64,000 bases of DNA from Amycolatopsis pretoriensis. Lineage in GTDB: Bacteria > Actinomycetota > Actinomycetes > Mycobacteriales > Pseudonocardiaceae. Made by a program: the position numbers and the translations under genes. Location of the stretch: assembly GCF_900107925.1 (NCBI RefSeq), contig NZ_FNUJ01000005.1, forward strand, positions 744,001 to 808,000, in the 5' to 3' direction. Shown here one piece after another: positions 1 through 8,011 of this stretch. Every line of letters starts with the position of its first letter. Position 1 is the stretch's first letter. Under the pieces are notes generated by a model, which worked only from the letters and a program-made list of their open reading frames with translations, did not search any database and had not been told where the DNA came from.

Positions 1-43
1 CTGGTTAGGTTCTGACCGTCTGGCACCTGAACCCTGGGGGTTT

Positions 44-1909
44 ATGCCCATGTCCCTCCCAAGATCGGCCGCGCTCATCGCCGCCGCCACGCTCCTGACC
101 GGTCTGGCCGCCGCGCCGGCCCAAGCCGCCGCCGGTGACCAGCGGCAACGCGACTTCGCCGCCGCCGCGAGCGAGTTCGGCGTCCCCGAGAACGTCCTGC
201 TCGGCGTCTCCTACCTGGAGTCCCGGTGGGACTTCAACGCCGGCACGCCCAGCACGTCCGCCGGCTACGGCCCGATGCACCTCACCGACGTGCGCGAGGC
301 CGGGGTGGCGACCAGCCACCACGACGAAGGCACCGAGGACCCGCGCGGCGACGACGCGCGTCCGGCGCTGCACCCGCAGGCCGGGCCCGCCACGCCGCCG
401 GCCGGGCTGCAGACCGTGGACGAGGCAGCGCAGCTCGTGGGCGAGGACGCCGCGACCCTGCGCACCGACGCGACCCAGAACATCCGCGGCGGCGCCGCCC
501 TGCTCGCGAAGTACCACGCCGGCCAGAGCGGCTGGTACGACGCCGTCGCGCGGTACAGCGGATCCACCGGCGACGCCGCGCGGACGTTCGCCGACGAGGT
601 CTTCGAGACCATGAAGAGCGGCATGTCCCGGACCACCGATGACGGCCAGCAGGTCACCCTCGCCGCGTCGCCGGACGTGCAGCTGCCGGCGCACAGCGGG
701 AACCCGGCGGACGTCGAGTGCCCGCGGACCGTCGCCTGCGAGTCCGTCCCGGCGCCGTATGAGGAGCTGCCGAACGACGACTACGGCAACCACGACCTCG
801 CGAACCGGCCCGAGAGCCAGAAGATCGACCACATCGTCATCCACGACACCGAGGGCTACTGGGACAGCGTCCTCAAGCTCGCCCAGGACCCGACGTACGT
901 GAGCTGGCACTACACGATCCGCTCCACCGACGGCCTGATCGCGCAGCACGTGCCGACCAAGGACGTCGCCTGGCACGCGGGCAACTGGTACGTCAACGCG
1001 AAGTCCATCGGCATCGAGCACGAGGGCTTCGCCGCGAAGGGCACCTGGTACACCGAGGCGATGTACCGCTCGAGCGCGAAGCTCGTCGGCTACCTCGCGC
1101 GCAAGTACGGCATCCCGCTCGACCGCGCGCACATCATCGGCCACGACAACGTGCCGGGCACGATCCCGTCGACGATCAAGGGCATGCACTGGGACCCGGG
1201 ACCGTACTGGGACTGGTCGCACTACTTCGACCTGCTGGGCGCGCCGCTCGGCGGGTTCGGGCTGCCGGGCTCGTCGCTGGTCACGATCGACCCGGACTTC
1301 GCGAAGAACCAGCCCGCGTTCACCGGCTGCGACAGCCCCGGGACCCCGTGCGCGCCGCGCGGCTCGGAAGCCGTGGTGCTGCACTCGGAGCCGAGTGAAG
1401 CTTCGCCGCTGCTGAAGGACATCGGCCTGCACACCGACGGCTCGGCGTCCACAATGGACGTTTCCGACGTGGGCAGCCGCGTCGCGACGGGGCAGCGGTA
1501 CGCGGTCGCCGGCGTCAGCGGCGACTGGACGGCGATCTGGTACCTCGGCCAGAAGGGCTGGTTCCACAACCCGCGCGGGGCTCGCGTGGCCAAGCCGGCG
1601 ATCGGCTGGGTCGTGACGCCGAAGCCGGGCCTGGCAACGGTGCCGGTGTACGGGCGCGCCTACCCGGAGCCGGAGGCCTACCCGGCGAACGTGCCGGTCC
1701 AGACCATCACCCCGCTGCCGTACACGTTGTCGGCGAGCCAGAAGTACTCGTCCGCCGGCACGGTCGGGTCCGAGTACTACTACGCGGTGACGTTCGACCT
1801 GGCCGACCATGTCGTGGTCAAGGGCAAGCTGAAGTACGTCCAGATCCAGTTCGGGCACCGGATCGCGTTCGTCAAGGCGGACGACGTCCGGGTGCTGCCG
1901 GCGTTCTAG
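44..1909 (+). CDS. Secreted N-acetylmuramoyl-L-alanine amidase (Amidase_2/PGRP type)
   Basis: 621-residue exported cell-wall hydrolase predicted to cut the MurNAc-L-Ala bond of peptidoglycan. Residues 1-29 form a signal peptide ending APAQAAA. Residues about 35-190 resemble a lytic-transglycosylase-like helical domain (ENVLLGVSYLESRW, then GGAALLAKYH). The Amidase_2 domain spans about 255-400; likely zinc ligands are His267 (IVIHDTEG), His367 (IIGHDNVPG) and Asp384 (HWDPGP). The C-terminal 200 residues contain SH3-like repeats (SEAVVLHSEPSEASP, RYAVAGVSGDWTAIWY) that probably bind the wall. ATG at 44 is used; ATG at 50 is an equal alternative. The family assignment is secure; the wall-binding role of the C terminus is inferred. 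Confidence 0.9.
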   Translation: MPMSLPRSAALIAAATLLTGLAAAPAQAAAGDQRQRDFAAAASEFGVPENVLLGVSYLESRWDFNAGTPSTSAGYGPMHLTDVREAGVATSHHDEGTEDPRGDDARPALHPQAGPATPPAGLQTVDEAAQLVGEDAATLRTDATQNIRGGAALLAKYHAGQSGWYDAVARYSGSTGDAARTFADEVFETMKSGMSRTTDDGQQVTLAASPDVQLPAHSGNPADVECPRTVACESVPAPYEELPNDDYGNHDLANRPESQKIDHIVIHDTEGYWDSVLKLAQDPTYVSWHYTIRSTDGLIAQHVPTKDVAWHAGNWYVNAKSIGIEHEGFAAKGTWYTEAMYRSSAKLVGYLARKYGIPLDRAHIIGHDNVPGTIPSTIKGMHWDPGPYWDWSHYFDLLGAPLGGFGLPGSSLVTIDPDFAKNQPAFTGCDSPGTPCAPRGSEAVVLHSEPSEASPLLKDIGLHTDGSASTMDVSDVGSRVATGQRYAVAGVSGDWTAIWYLGQKGWFHNPRGARVAKPAIGWVVTPKPGLATVPVYGRAYPEPEAYPANVPVQTITPLPYTLSASQKYSSAGTVGSEYYYAVTFDLADHVVVKGKLKYVQIQFGHRIAFVKADDVRVLPAF

Positions 1910-1930
1910 CGGTGGTGGCGCCGGCGGGGT

Positions 1931-2638
1931 TCAGCTCGCGCCGGCGCCGCCCGGCCGGACGGCGCGGATGATCGCCGAGTGCAGCTTGCCGCCGACTTCG
2001 TGGGTGAACCGGACTTCGATGCTTGCCAGCCCGGCGTCGCGGAGCAGCGACCGATAGCGCTCGGCGGTGAGCGCGTCGCCGAGGCATTCGGCGGTGCCGG
2101 CCGCGCGTTCGGCGTCGGTGAGCGTGCCGGCGGCGACGATGTCGGTGATCCCGAGCCGCCCGCCGGGCCGCAGGACCCGGGCGATCTCGGCGAACACGGC
2201 CGGTTTGTCGGGCGAGAGCGTGATGACGCAGTTGGAGATGACGACGTCGACCGAGGCGTCCGGCAGCGGGATCCGTTCGATGGTGCCGTGGACGAACTCG
2301 GCGTTGGTGACACCGGCCCGCTCGGCGTGGCGCCGGGCGAGGGTGAGCATGTCGTCGGTGACGTCGAGGCCGATGGCGCGCCCGGCGGGGCCGACCCGCC
2401 GGGCGGAGAGCAGAACGTCGAGCCCGCCGCCGGAACCGAGGTCGAGCACGGTCTCCCCGGGCCGCAGGTCGGCGACGGCCACCGGGTTCCCGCAGCCGAT
2501 GCTGGTCGCGGTCACCTCGGCGGGGACGTCTTCGCCGGCGTAGTGGACGGCACCGAGCCGCTCGGTGTCGGCGATCAGGCCGGCGTTTTCCCCGGCCAGC
2601 GCCCGGCGGGCGGCATCGGCGTATCGGTCGAGGCTCAC
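1931..2638 (-). CDS. arsM: Arsenite S-adenosylmethionine methyltransferase
   Basis: 235-residue class I methyltransferase that methylates trivalent arsenic with SAM. The SAM motif is VLDLGSGGG (residues 64-72), followed by GLDVTDDML. Cysteines typical of ArsM are present: Cys49 in SIGCGNP, Cys137 in SNCVI and Cys185 in AECLG. It starts with GTG at 2638, overlapping the stop of the upstream arsR by four bases (GTGA), so the two are translationally coupled. It is the last gene of a five-gene leftward arsenic operon. With ArsI encoded nearby, the locus carries both a methylating and a predicted demethylating enzyme. Confidence is high from the cysteine pattern and the neighbours. Confidence 0.9.
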   Translation of the reverse strand: MSLDRYADAARRALAGENAGLIADTERLGAVHYAGEDVPAEVTATSIGCGNPVAVADLRPGETVLDLGSGGGLDVLLSARRVGPAGRAIGLDVTDDMLTLARRHAERAGVTNAEFVHGTIERIPLPDASVDVVISNCVITLSPDKPAVFAEIARVLRPGGRLGITDIVAAGTLTDAERAAGTAECLGDALTAERYRSLLRDAGLASIEVRFTHEVGGKLHSAIIRAVRPGGAGAS

Positions 2639-2970
2639 GGGCACACCTCCGCGAAAGGGACGGCGGCACGCCCCATGACGACGTCGGCCGCGGTCGGGAA
2701 GCAGGACACGCAGCGCTCGTTGACCCGGTAGAGCCGGGCGGTGCCGCGTGGCTCGGCGAGCACGAACCGGGCTTCGGTGAGGACCTTGAGGTGGGCGGAC
2801 ACGGTGGACTGCCCGACGTCGACCTGCTCGACGATCTGCCCGACGGTCATCGGTGCGCCCGAGGAGGCCAGCAGGTTGAGGATCTGCACCCGGGTCGGAT
2901 CGGCCAGGGCCCGGAACCACCCGGCGTAGGTCTCAGCGGTAGCACGGTCCAGCACGGCGGCCCCTTTCAT
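2635..2970 (-). CDS. arsR: ArsR-family metalloregulator upstream of arsM
   Basis: 111-residue winged-helix repressor. The HTH lies around residues 40-66 (VGQSTVSAHLKVL). The N-terminal ADPTRVQILNLL segment is typical of the family. A C-terminal Cys87-x2-Cys90 pair (ERCVSC) plus Cys109 could form an As(III) site different from that of the first ArsR of the operon. It begins 27 bases after arsC ends, and that gap holds an 11-base inverted repeat that could be its own operator. It is coupled to arsM by a GTGA overlap. The family is certain; the ligand is inferred from the operon. Confidence 0.9.
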   Translation of the reverse strand: MKGAAVLDRATAETYAGWFRALADPTRVQILNLLASSGAPMTVGQIVEQVDVGQSTVSAHLKVLTEARFVLAEPRGTARLYRVNERCVSCFPTAADVVMGRAAVPFAEVCP

Positions 2971-2990
2971 CGTATATCGACGATAAACGA
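2971..2990. promoter_or_regulatory. Candidate ArsR operator between arsC and the second arsR
   Basis: The 27-base gap between arsC and the downstream arsR contains the perfect inverted repeat TATCG-A-CGATA (2975-2985) in an AT-rich patch that stands out in this GC-rich DNA. It lies immediately upstream of the arsR start codon, where a self-regulated repressor would bind. No footprint or consensus was checked. Confidence 0.45.
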
Positions 2991-2997
2991 TGAAGGG

Positions 2998-3399
2998 TCA
3001 GGCGACAACCAGCTCGGCGAGCAGGGCACGCACCCGGCGGTCGATCTCGTCCCGGATCGGCCGGACGTCCGCGGCGGACCGGCCGGCGGGGTCGTCGAGC
3101 TGCCAGTCGAGGTAGCGCTTGCCGGGGAAGACCGGGCAGGCGTCGCCGCAGCCCATGGTGATCACGACGTCGGCAGCTTCGACCGCGTCGGTGGTCAAGC
3201 GCTTGGGGAACTCGCGGGAGACGTCGATCCCGAGTTCGGCCATCACCGCGACCACGGCCGGGTCGACCTCGTTCGCGGGAGCCGACCCGGCGGAGCGGAC
3301 CGCGACCCGGCCGGCGGCGTGGTGGTCCAGCAGCGCGGCGGCCATCTGCGAACGCCCGGCGTTGTGGACGCAGACGAACAGCACTTCGGGGGTGTTCAC
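2998..3399 (-). CDS. arsC: Arsenate reductase, low-molecular-weight phosphatase fold
   Basis: 133-residue enzyme reducing arsenate to arsenite for export. The P-loop CVHNAGRS (Cys10, C-x5-R) is at the N terminus. The redox cysteine segment GCGDACP follows near residues 79-85, then YLDWQLDDP. Three cysteines fit a thioredoxin- or mycoredoxin-linked disulfide cascade; which electron donor is used cannot be read from the sequence. GTG at 3399 overlaps the stop of acr3 by four bases (GTGA). The start is set by that coupling and by family length (about 130-140 residues). Confidence 0.92.
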   Translation of the reverse strand: MNTPEVLFVCVHNAGRSQMAAALLDHHAAGRVAVRSAGSAPANEVDPAVVAVMAELGIDVSREFPKRLTTDAVEAADVVITMGCGDACPVFPGKRYLDWQLDDPAGRSAADVRPIRDEIDRRVRALLAELVVA

Positions 3400-4469
3400 G
3401 GGGTGACCTCCACGCGGGCCGGGGTGAAGCGGCGCCGCAGCGCCAGGGACACGTACACGAGCGTGACGAGGACGGGTACTTCGATCAGCGGTCCGACGAC
3501 CCCGGCCAGCGCTTGCCCGCTGGTCGCTCCGAACGTGGCGATGGCTACGGCGATGGCGAGTTCGAAGTTGTTGCCCGCAGCGGTGAACGCGAGCGTCGTG
3601 GTGCGCTCGTAGGACAGTCCGACGGCGCGACCGAAGGCGTAGGACCCGGCCCACATCAGTCCGAAATAGACCAGCAATGGCACCGCGATCCGGACCACGT
3701 CCAGCGGCCGTGCCGTGATCTGTTCTCCTTGCAGGGCAAAGAGAACCATGATGGTGAACAACAGCCCATACAGCGCGGCCGGGCCGAACCTCGGCAGGAA
3801 CCGCGTCTCGTACCAGGCGCGGCCCTTGGCGCGTTCGCCGAGACGGCGGGTCAGGTACCCGGCCACCAGCGGGATGCCGAGGAAGATCAGCACGCTTTTC
3901 GCGATCTGCCACCCGGACACGGCGAGGTCGGCTTGGGGCAGGCCGAGCCGGCCGGGCAGGACCGAGAGGTAGAACCAGCCGAGCAGGCCGAACGCGATCA
4001 CCTGGAACACCGAGTTCAGCGCGACCAGCACGGCCGCTGCCTCGCGGTCGCCGCACGCGAGGTCGTTCCAGATGACGACCATCGCGATGCAGCGGGCGAG
4101 CCCGACGATGATCAGCCCGGTCCGGTACTCCGGTAGATCGGGCAGCAGCAGCCAGGCCAAGGCGAACATCAGCGCCGGGCCGATCAGCCAGTTCAGCACC
4201 AGTGAGGGCCACAGCAGCCGCCGATCGGCGGTGACGGTGCCGAGCCGGTCATAGCGCACCTTCGCCAGGACCGGATACATCATCACCAGGAGGCCGAGGG
4301 CGATCGGCAGCGAGATCCCGTCGACCTGCACCGCGGACAAGGCGGTGTTCAAGCCGGGGATCCAGCGGCCGGCCAGCAGTCCGGCGACCATCGCGGCGGC
4401 GATCCACACGGGCAGGAACCGGTCCAGGGTGGACAGCTTGCCGACCACCCCGGCGTGCGTGTCGGTCAT
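3396..4469 (-). CDS. acr3: Arsenite efflux transporter of the ACR3 family
   Basis: 357-residue integral membrane carrier with about ten hydrophobic helices, exporting As(III) across the plasma membrane. Family landmarks visible are GLARCIAMVVIWNDLACGD, where the conserved Cys sits in a transmembrane helix, and TAAGNNFELAIAVAIATFG near the C-terminal half. ATG at 4469 overlaps the upstream arsR stop as ATGA, and its own stop overlaps arsC as GTGA, so arsR-acr3-arsC are tightly coupled. ACR3 is the typical arsenite exporter of actinobacterial ars operons. Confidence 0.93.
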   Translation of the reverse strand: MTDTHAGVVGKLSTLDRFLPVWIAAAMVAGLLAGRWIPGLNTALSAVQVDGISLPIALGLLVMMYPVLAKVRYDRLGTVTADRRLLWPSLVLNWLIGPALMFALAWLLLPDLPEYRTGLIIVGLARCIAMVVIWNDLACGDREAAAVLVALNSVFQVIAFGLLGWFYLSVLPGRLGLPQADLAVSGWQIAKSVLIFLGIPLVAGYLTRRLGERAKGRAWYETRFLPRFGPAALYGLLFTIMVLFALQGEQITARPLDVVRIAVPLLVYFGLMWAGSYAFGRAVGLSYERTTTLAFTAAGNNFELAIAVAIATFGATSGQALAGVVGPLIEVPVLVTLVYVSLALRRRFTPARVEVTP

Positions 4470-4819
4470 GCCGGGACGATCGCGTCGCCGGGGACCAGCA
4501 CGGCCGAGAGGCGGGCCAGCACTTCGGGGTGGACGCGGTAGTAGACCCACGTGCCGCGTCGCTCGCCGGTGATCAGGCCGGACTCCCGCAGCACCTTGAG
4601 GTGGTGGGAGATGGTCGGGCCGGTCAGGTCGAACGCGTCGGTCAGGTCGCACACGCACGCCTCCCCGCCGGCGTGGGACGCGATCAGGGACAGCAGGCGC
4701 AGGCGGACCGGGTCGGCCATCGCCTTGAACAGCTTCGACAGCTCGAGGGCCTGGTCCTCGTTCAGCGGTTCACGGGCGAGCGGGGAGCAGCACGCGACGA
4801 TCGGGAGCTGTTTCGGCAT
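4466..4819 (-). CDS. arsR: ArsR-family arsenite-responsive repressor, first gene of ars operon
   Basis: 117-residue winged-helix repressor. The DNA-recognition segment is DLTGPTISHHLKVLRESG (about 63-80). Cysteines Cys10-Cys11 near the N terminus together with Cys55/Cys57 (ACVCDL) resemble the site described for Corynebacterium glutamicum ArsR, where a Cys pair at the N terminus and one in helix 4 bind As(III). It is the promoter-proximal gene of the leftward operon and is divergent from arsI, so one operator region between them may serve both directions. Confidence 0.92.
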   Translation of the reverse strand: MPKQLPIVACCSPLAREPLNEDQALELSKLFKAMADPVRLRLLSLIASHAGGEACVCDLTDAFDLTGPTISHHLKVLRESGLITGERRGTWVYYRVHPEVLARLSAVLVPGDAIVPA

Positions 4820-4899
4820 CTGTCTATCTTGACAGTCTTCTAAGTAGAGGGCAATCTAAGTCTTCTGTTTCGATGAATGTCTATTCAAGGAGGATCGTC
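4820..4899. promoter_or_regulatory. Divergent arsR/arsI promoter-operator region
   Basis: This 80-base AT-rich interval separates the leftward ars operon from rightward arsI. TTGACA at 4829-4834 is a clear -35 candidate for arsI; about 17 bases later the only -10 candidate is a weak CAATCT-like hexamer. The octamer AGTCTTCT occurs twice in direct orientation, starting at 4834 and 4859, and may be repressor half-sites. An AAGGAGG ribosome-binding site at 4887-4893 precedes the arsI ATG. Confidence 0.5.
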
Positions 4900-5355
4900 A
4901 TGTCACGGGTGCAGCTCGCGCTCCGGGTCGGAGACCTCGAGGGGTCGATCGACTTCTACTCGAAGCTGTTCGGGACCGAGCCGGCCAAGCTCCGGCCGGG
5001 GTACGCGAACTTCGCGATCGCCGAGCCGGCGCTCAAGCTCGTGCTGTTGGAGGGGGAGCCGGGGCAGGCGACGGTGATGGATCACCTCGGCGTCGAGGTC
5101 GAGTCGAGTGACCAGGTCGGCGAGGCGAGTCGGCGGCTGACCGGGGAGGGGCTGGAGACGCTGACCGAGGACGACACCACGTGCTGCTACGCCGTCCAGG
5201 ACAAGGTGTGGGTGCACGGGCCTGGTCAGGAGCCTTGGGAGGTTTACACGGTCAAGGCGGATTCGCGGACTTTCGGCACGGACAGCGCGGCCCTCGCGGC
5301 GACGTGCTGTTCGACCGACGCCCCGGACGCCCGGCCGGAGGGCTGCTGCTCTTGA
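4900..5355 (+). CDS. arsI: ArsI-type C-As lyase (glyoxalase/VOC fold; CadI-like)
   Basis: 151-residue vicinal-oxygen-chelate protein. It fits the ArsI dioxygenases that cleave the C-As bond of trivalent methylarsenicals: predicted iron ligands Gln5, His62 and Glu114, and the substrate-binding pair Cys95-Cys96 (TTCCYA). The flexible C terminus carries further cysteines (AATCCS and GCCS at the end). The related mycobacterial protein is called CadI (cadmium-induced), so that annotation is also possible. ATG at 4900 is chosen over ATG at 4873 because AAGGAGG lies just upstream. It is divergent from the ars operon. Confidence 0.88.
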   Translation: MSRVQLALRVGDLEGSIDFYSKLFGTEPAKLRPGYANFAIAEPALKLVLLEGEPGQATVMDHLGVEVESSDQVGEASRRLTGEGLETLTEDDTTCCYAVQDKVWVHGPGQEPWEVYTVKADSRTFGTDSAALAATCCSTDAPDARPEGCCS

Positions 5356-5476
5356 TTTCGCTTGGGGCGGGGCGGCCCAGGGTCTTGCGGCCCCTCCTCC
5401 CGGCGTCGGCTGAAAGCCGCCGGTCAGGCCACCTCCGGGTGTGTTCCACACGCCGGTGACCACCCTCCTTGCACGA

Positions 5477-5503
5477 CTGGCACTCACGTGGCTAGAGTGC
5501 TAA
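5477..5503. promoter_or_regulatory. CIRCE element (HrcA operator) upstream of groES
   Basis: CTGGCACTC, nine spacer bases, GAGTGCTAA matches the CIRCE consensus TTAGCACTC-N9-GAGTGCTAA with two differences in the left arm. It lies about 100 bases upstream of groES. TTGCAC at 5469 and TAGAGT at 5493 could be -35 and -10 hexamers, which would place the operator across the promoter. Regulation by HrcA is established knowledge for actinobacterial groES; here it is predicted. Confidence 0.9.
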
Positions 5504-5600
5504 TCGCACGGCCCGACAGCCCCGGCACCCGCGACGGCGGGGGTGGTAGAGCCGTAACCACATCCTGCCAACGCTTTCGACGACCGTGGAGGTCAACCCG

Positions 5601-5894
5601 GTGAGCGTGAACATCAAGCCGCTCGAGGACAAGATCGTTGTCCAGACGAGCGAGGCCGAGGAGACGACCGCTTCCGGCCTCGTCATCCCCGACACCGCCA
5701 AGGAGAAGCCCCAGGAGGGCAAGGTTCTGGCCGTGGGCCCGGGCCGGATCGACGACAAGGGCAACCGCGTCCCGCTGGACGTGAACGTCGGCGACGTCGT
5801 CATCTACTCGAAGTACGGCGGCACCGAGGTCAAGTACAACGGTGAGGACTACCTCATCCTGTCCGCCCGCGACGTGCTGGCCGTCATCAACTGA
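5601..5894 (+). CDS. groES: Co-chaperonin GroES (Cpn10)
   Basis: 97-residue co-chaperonin that caps the GroEL ring. The start is GTG at 5601 (VNIKPLEDKIVVQ), with GGAGG at 5588-5592 at proper distance; an upstream GTG at 5586 would overlap that site. The mobile loop (SEAEETTASGLVIPDTA, about residues 17-33) and the YSKYGGTEVKYNGEDYLIL core are intact. It is preceded by a CIRCE element and followed by a strong intrinsic terminator before groEL1, which may make groES more abundant than groEL1 message. Confidence 0.97.
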   Translation: MSVNIKPLEDKIVVQTSEAEETTASGLVIPDTAKEKPQEGKVLAVGPGRIDDKGNRVPLDVNVGDVVIYSKYGGTEVKYNGEDYLILSARDVLAVIN

Positions 5895-5913
5895 CGTCCG
5901 CTCGCAGCGCATG

Positions 5914-5955
5914 ACGCCCCGGGCCCCGCACAACGCCGGGGAGCGGGGCGTTTTT
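5914..5955 (+). terminator. Intrinsic terminator/attenuator between groES and groEL1
   Basis: A G+C-rich hairpin (ACGCCCC...GGCCCCG paired with CGGGG...GGGGCGT) is followed by TTTTT at 5951-5955. It sits only 20 bases after groES and 30 bases before the groEL1 ATG, so it likely causes partial termination or acts in mRNA processing. Confidence 0.75.
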
Positions 5956-5985
5956 GCGTTCAGAGAAAGGTAAGCGGAACACGCT

Positions 5986-7599
5986 ATGCCCAAGCAGATC
6001 AGTTTCGACGAGGACGCTCGTCGCGCGCTGGAGCGCGGGGTGAACAAGCTCGCCGACGCCGTCAAGGTCACCCTCGGCCCGCGTGGTCGCCACGTCGTGC
6101 TCGACAAGAAGTTCGGCGGCCCGACCATCACCCTCGACGGCGTGACCGTCGCCCGTGAGGTCGACCTCGACGACCCGTTCGAGAACCTCGGCGCGCAGCT
6201 CGCCAAGAGCGTCGCCACCAAGACCAACGACGTCGCCGGGGACGGCACCACCACCGCGACCGTGCTCGCGCAGTCGCTGGTGAAGGTCGGCCTGCGCAAC
6301 GTCGCGGCCGGCGCCAACCCGACGTCGATCGGCCGCGGCATCGAGGCCGCCGCGGAGAAGGTCATCGAGGTCCTCAAGGCCAAGGCCACCCCGGTCAAGG
6401 GCCGCGAGAACATCGCCCAGGTCGGCACCGTGACCTCCCGTGACGCCAACATCGGCGCCCTGCTCGGCGAAGCCGTCGAGAAGGTCGGCGAAGACGGCGT
6501 CATCACCATCGAGGAGTCGTCGACCCTGGCGACCGAGCTGGTGATCACCGAGGGCGTCCAGTTCGACAAGGGCTTCCTCTCGGCGCACTTCGCGACCAAC
6601 CCGGAGGAGCAGAAGGCGATCCTTGAGGACGCCTACATCCTGCTCGTCCGCGAGAAGGTCTCGTCGCTGGCCGAGCTGCTGCCGGTGCTCGAGAAGGTCG
6701 TCGAGGCCAAGAAGCCGCTGCTCATCATCGCCGAGGACGTCGACGGCGAGGCGCTGTCCACCCTCGTGGTGAACTCGCTGCGCAAGACGATCACCGCCGT
6801 CGCGGTCAAGGCGCCGTTCTTCGGCGACCGCCGCAAGGCGTTCCTGGACGACCTCGCGGTCGTCACCGGCGGCGAGGTCATCTCCGCGGAGATCGGCCGC
6901 AAGCTGGCCGACGTCGACCTCGGTGCGCTGGGCAAGGCCCGCCGGATCGTCGTCACCAAGGACGACACCACGATCGTCGACGGCGACGGCACCAAGGACG
7001 CCATCTCCGGGCGGGTCGCGCAGATCCGCAAGGAGATCGAGACGACCGACTCCGACTGGGACCGCGAGAAGCTGCAGGAGCGGCTCGCGAAGCTCGGCGG
7101 CGGCGTCGCGGTCATCAAGGTCGGCGCGGCCACCGAGACCGAGCTCAACGAGCGCAAGCACCGCATCGAGGACGCCGTGGCTTCGACCAAGGCGGCCGTC
7201 GAGGAGGGCATCCTGCCCGGCGGCGGTTCGGCGCTGGTGCACGCGGTCAAGGAGCTCGAGGGCGGTCTCGGCCTCGAGGGCGACGAAGCGACGGGTGTCC
7301 GCATCGTGCGCGACGCGCTGTCGGCGCCGCTGTTCTGGATCGCGACCAACGCGGGCCACGAGGGCGCGGTCATCGTCAACAAGGTCCGCGAGCAGGACTG
7401 GGGCCACGGCTTCAACGCGGCCACCGGCGAGCTCACCGACCTGCTGGCCGCCGGCATCGTCGACCCGGTCAAGGTGACCCGGTCCGCGGTGGCGAACGCC
7501 GCCTCGATCGCGCGTCTCGTGCTGACGACCGAGTCGTCGGTCGTCGAGAAGCCGGCCGAGGAAGAGCCCGCCGCGGCGGGCCACGGCCACTCGCACTGA
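5986..7599 (+). CDS. groEL1: Chaperonin GroEL1 (Cpn60) with His-rich tail
   Basis: 537-residue chaperonin subunit. The ATP-binding motif GDGTTTATVLA begins at Gly85-Asp86, and the chaperonin signature AAVEEGILPGGG is near residue 400. The tail ends GHGHSH instead of the Gly-Met repeats of housekeeping GroEL; a His-rich tail and position next to groES are marks of GroEL1 in mycobacteria and other actinobacteria, where a second groEL2 gene elsewhere is the main chaperonin. A ribosome-binding site (AGAAAGG) lies upstream. Lower oligomerisation or copper/nucleoid roles known for mycobacterial GroEL1 cannot be judged here. Confidence 0.96.
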   Translation: MPKQISFDEDARRALERGVNKLADAVKVTLGPRGRHVVLDKKFGGPTITLDGVTVAREVDLDDPFENLGAQLAKSVATKTNDVAGDGTTTATVLAQSLVKVGLRNVAAGANPTSIGRGIEAAAEKVIEVLKAKATPVKGRENIAQVGTVTSRDANIGALLGEAVEKVGEDGVITIEESSTLATELVITEGVQFDKGFLSAHFATNPEEQKAILEDAYILLVREKVSSLAELLPVLEKVVEAKKPLLIIAEDVDGEALSTLVVNSLRKTITAVAVKAPFFGDRRKAFLDDLAVVTGGEVISAEIGRKLADVDLGALGKARRIVVTKDDTTIVDGDGTKDAISGRVAQIRKEIETTDSDWDREKLQERLAKLGGGVAVIKVGAATETELNERKHRIEDAVASTKAAVEEGILPGGGSALVHAVKELEGGLGLEGDEATGVRIVRDALSAPLFWIATNAGHEGAVIVNKVREQDWGHGFNAATGELTDLLAAGIVDPVKVTRSAVANAASIARLVLTTESSVVEKPAEEEPAAAGHGHSH

Positions 7600-7604
7600 C
7601 GCTG

Positions 7605-7650
7605 GACACGAAAAGCGGGGCAGCACACGTGCTGCCCCGCTTTTCGTGTC
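7605..7650. terminator. Bidirectional terminator, 22-bp perfect inverted repeat
   Basis: Two perfectly complementary 22-base arms (7605-7626 and 7629-7650) separated by two bases contain GCGGGGCAGCAC and its complement, flanked by AAAA and TTTT. The hairpin stands between the convergent groEL1 and whiB3 genes and has an A/T tract on both sides, so it can end transcription from either direction. Confidence 0.85.
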
Positions 7651-7708
7651 TGAAGAGCACGAAGGGCGGCACCCCACCCGGTGCCGCCCTCCGAGGTCTG
7701 TGGGGCGC

Positions 7709-8011
7709 TCAGCCGCCGGACATGCTGAGCGTGCGTTTGTCGGACTTGATGAGGTGCTCCCGTTCGGACTCCGAGAGGCCGCCCCAGATGCCGTAGGGCT
7801 CGTGCACCGCCAGCGCGTGGCTGCGGCACATCTCGAGGACGGGGCAGCTCAGGCAGACCGCCTTCGCCCTGGCCTCCCGCCGTGCCCGCGCCGGGCCGCG
7901 CTCGCCGTCCGGGTGAAAGAAGGACGCGCTGTCCATCCCCCGGCACGACCCTTCGAGCTGCCAGTCCCACATGTCGGCGTTGGGTCCTGGGAGCCTGCGC
8001 GTGTCTGCCAT
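7709..8011 (-). CDS. whiB3: WhiB-family iron-sulfur regulator, WhiB3/WhiD type
   Basis: 100-residue DNA-binding regulator with a 4Fe-4S cluster sensing O2/NO and redox state. Cluster ligands are Cys23, Cys53, Cys56 and Cys62 (C-x29-C-x2-C-x5-C), followed by the GIWGGL turn and a basic tail (KSDKRTL). The N terminus (LPGPNADMWDWQLEG) and FFHPDGERG match WhiB3 of M. tuberculosis and WhiD of Streptomyces. ATG at 8011 is chosen because GGAGG lies about ten bases upstream; ATG at 8029 is an alternative. Position beside groEL1 matches the M. tuberculosis order. Confidence 0.94.
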   Translation of the reverse strand: MADTRRLPGPNADMWDWQLEGSCRGMDSASFFHPDGERGPARARREARAKAVCLSCPVLEMCRSHALAVHEPYGIWGGLSESEREHLIKSDKRTLSMSGG

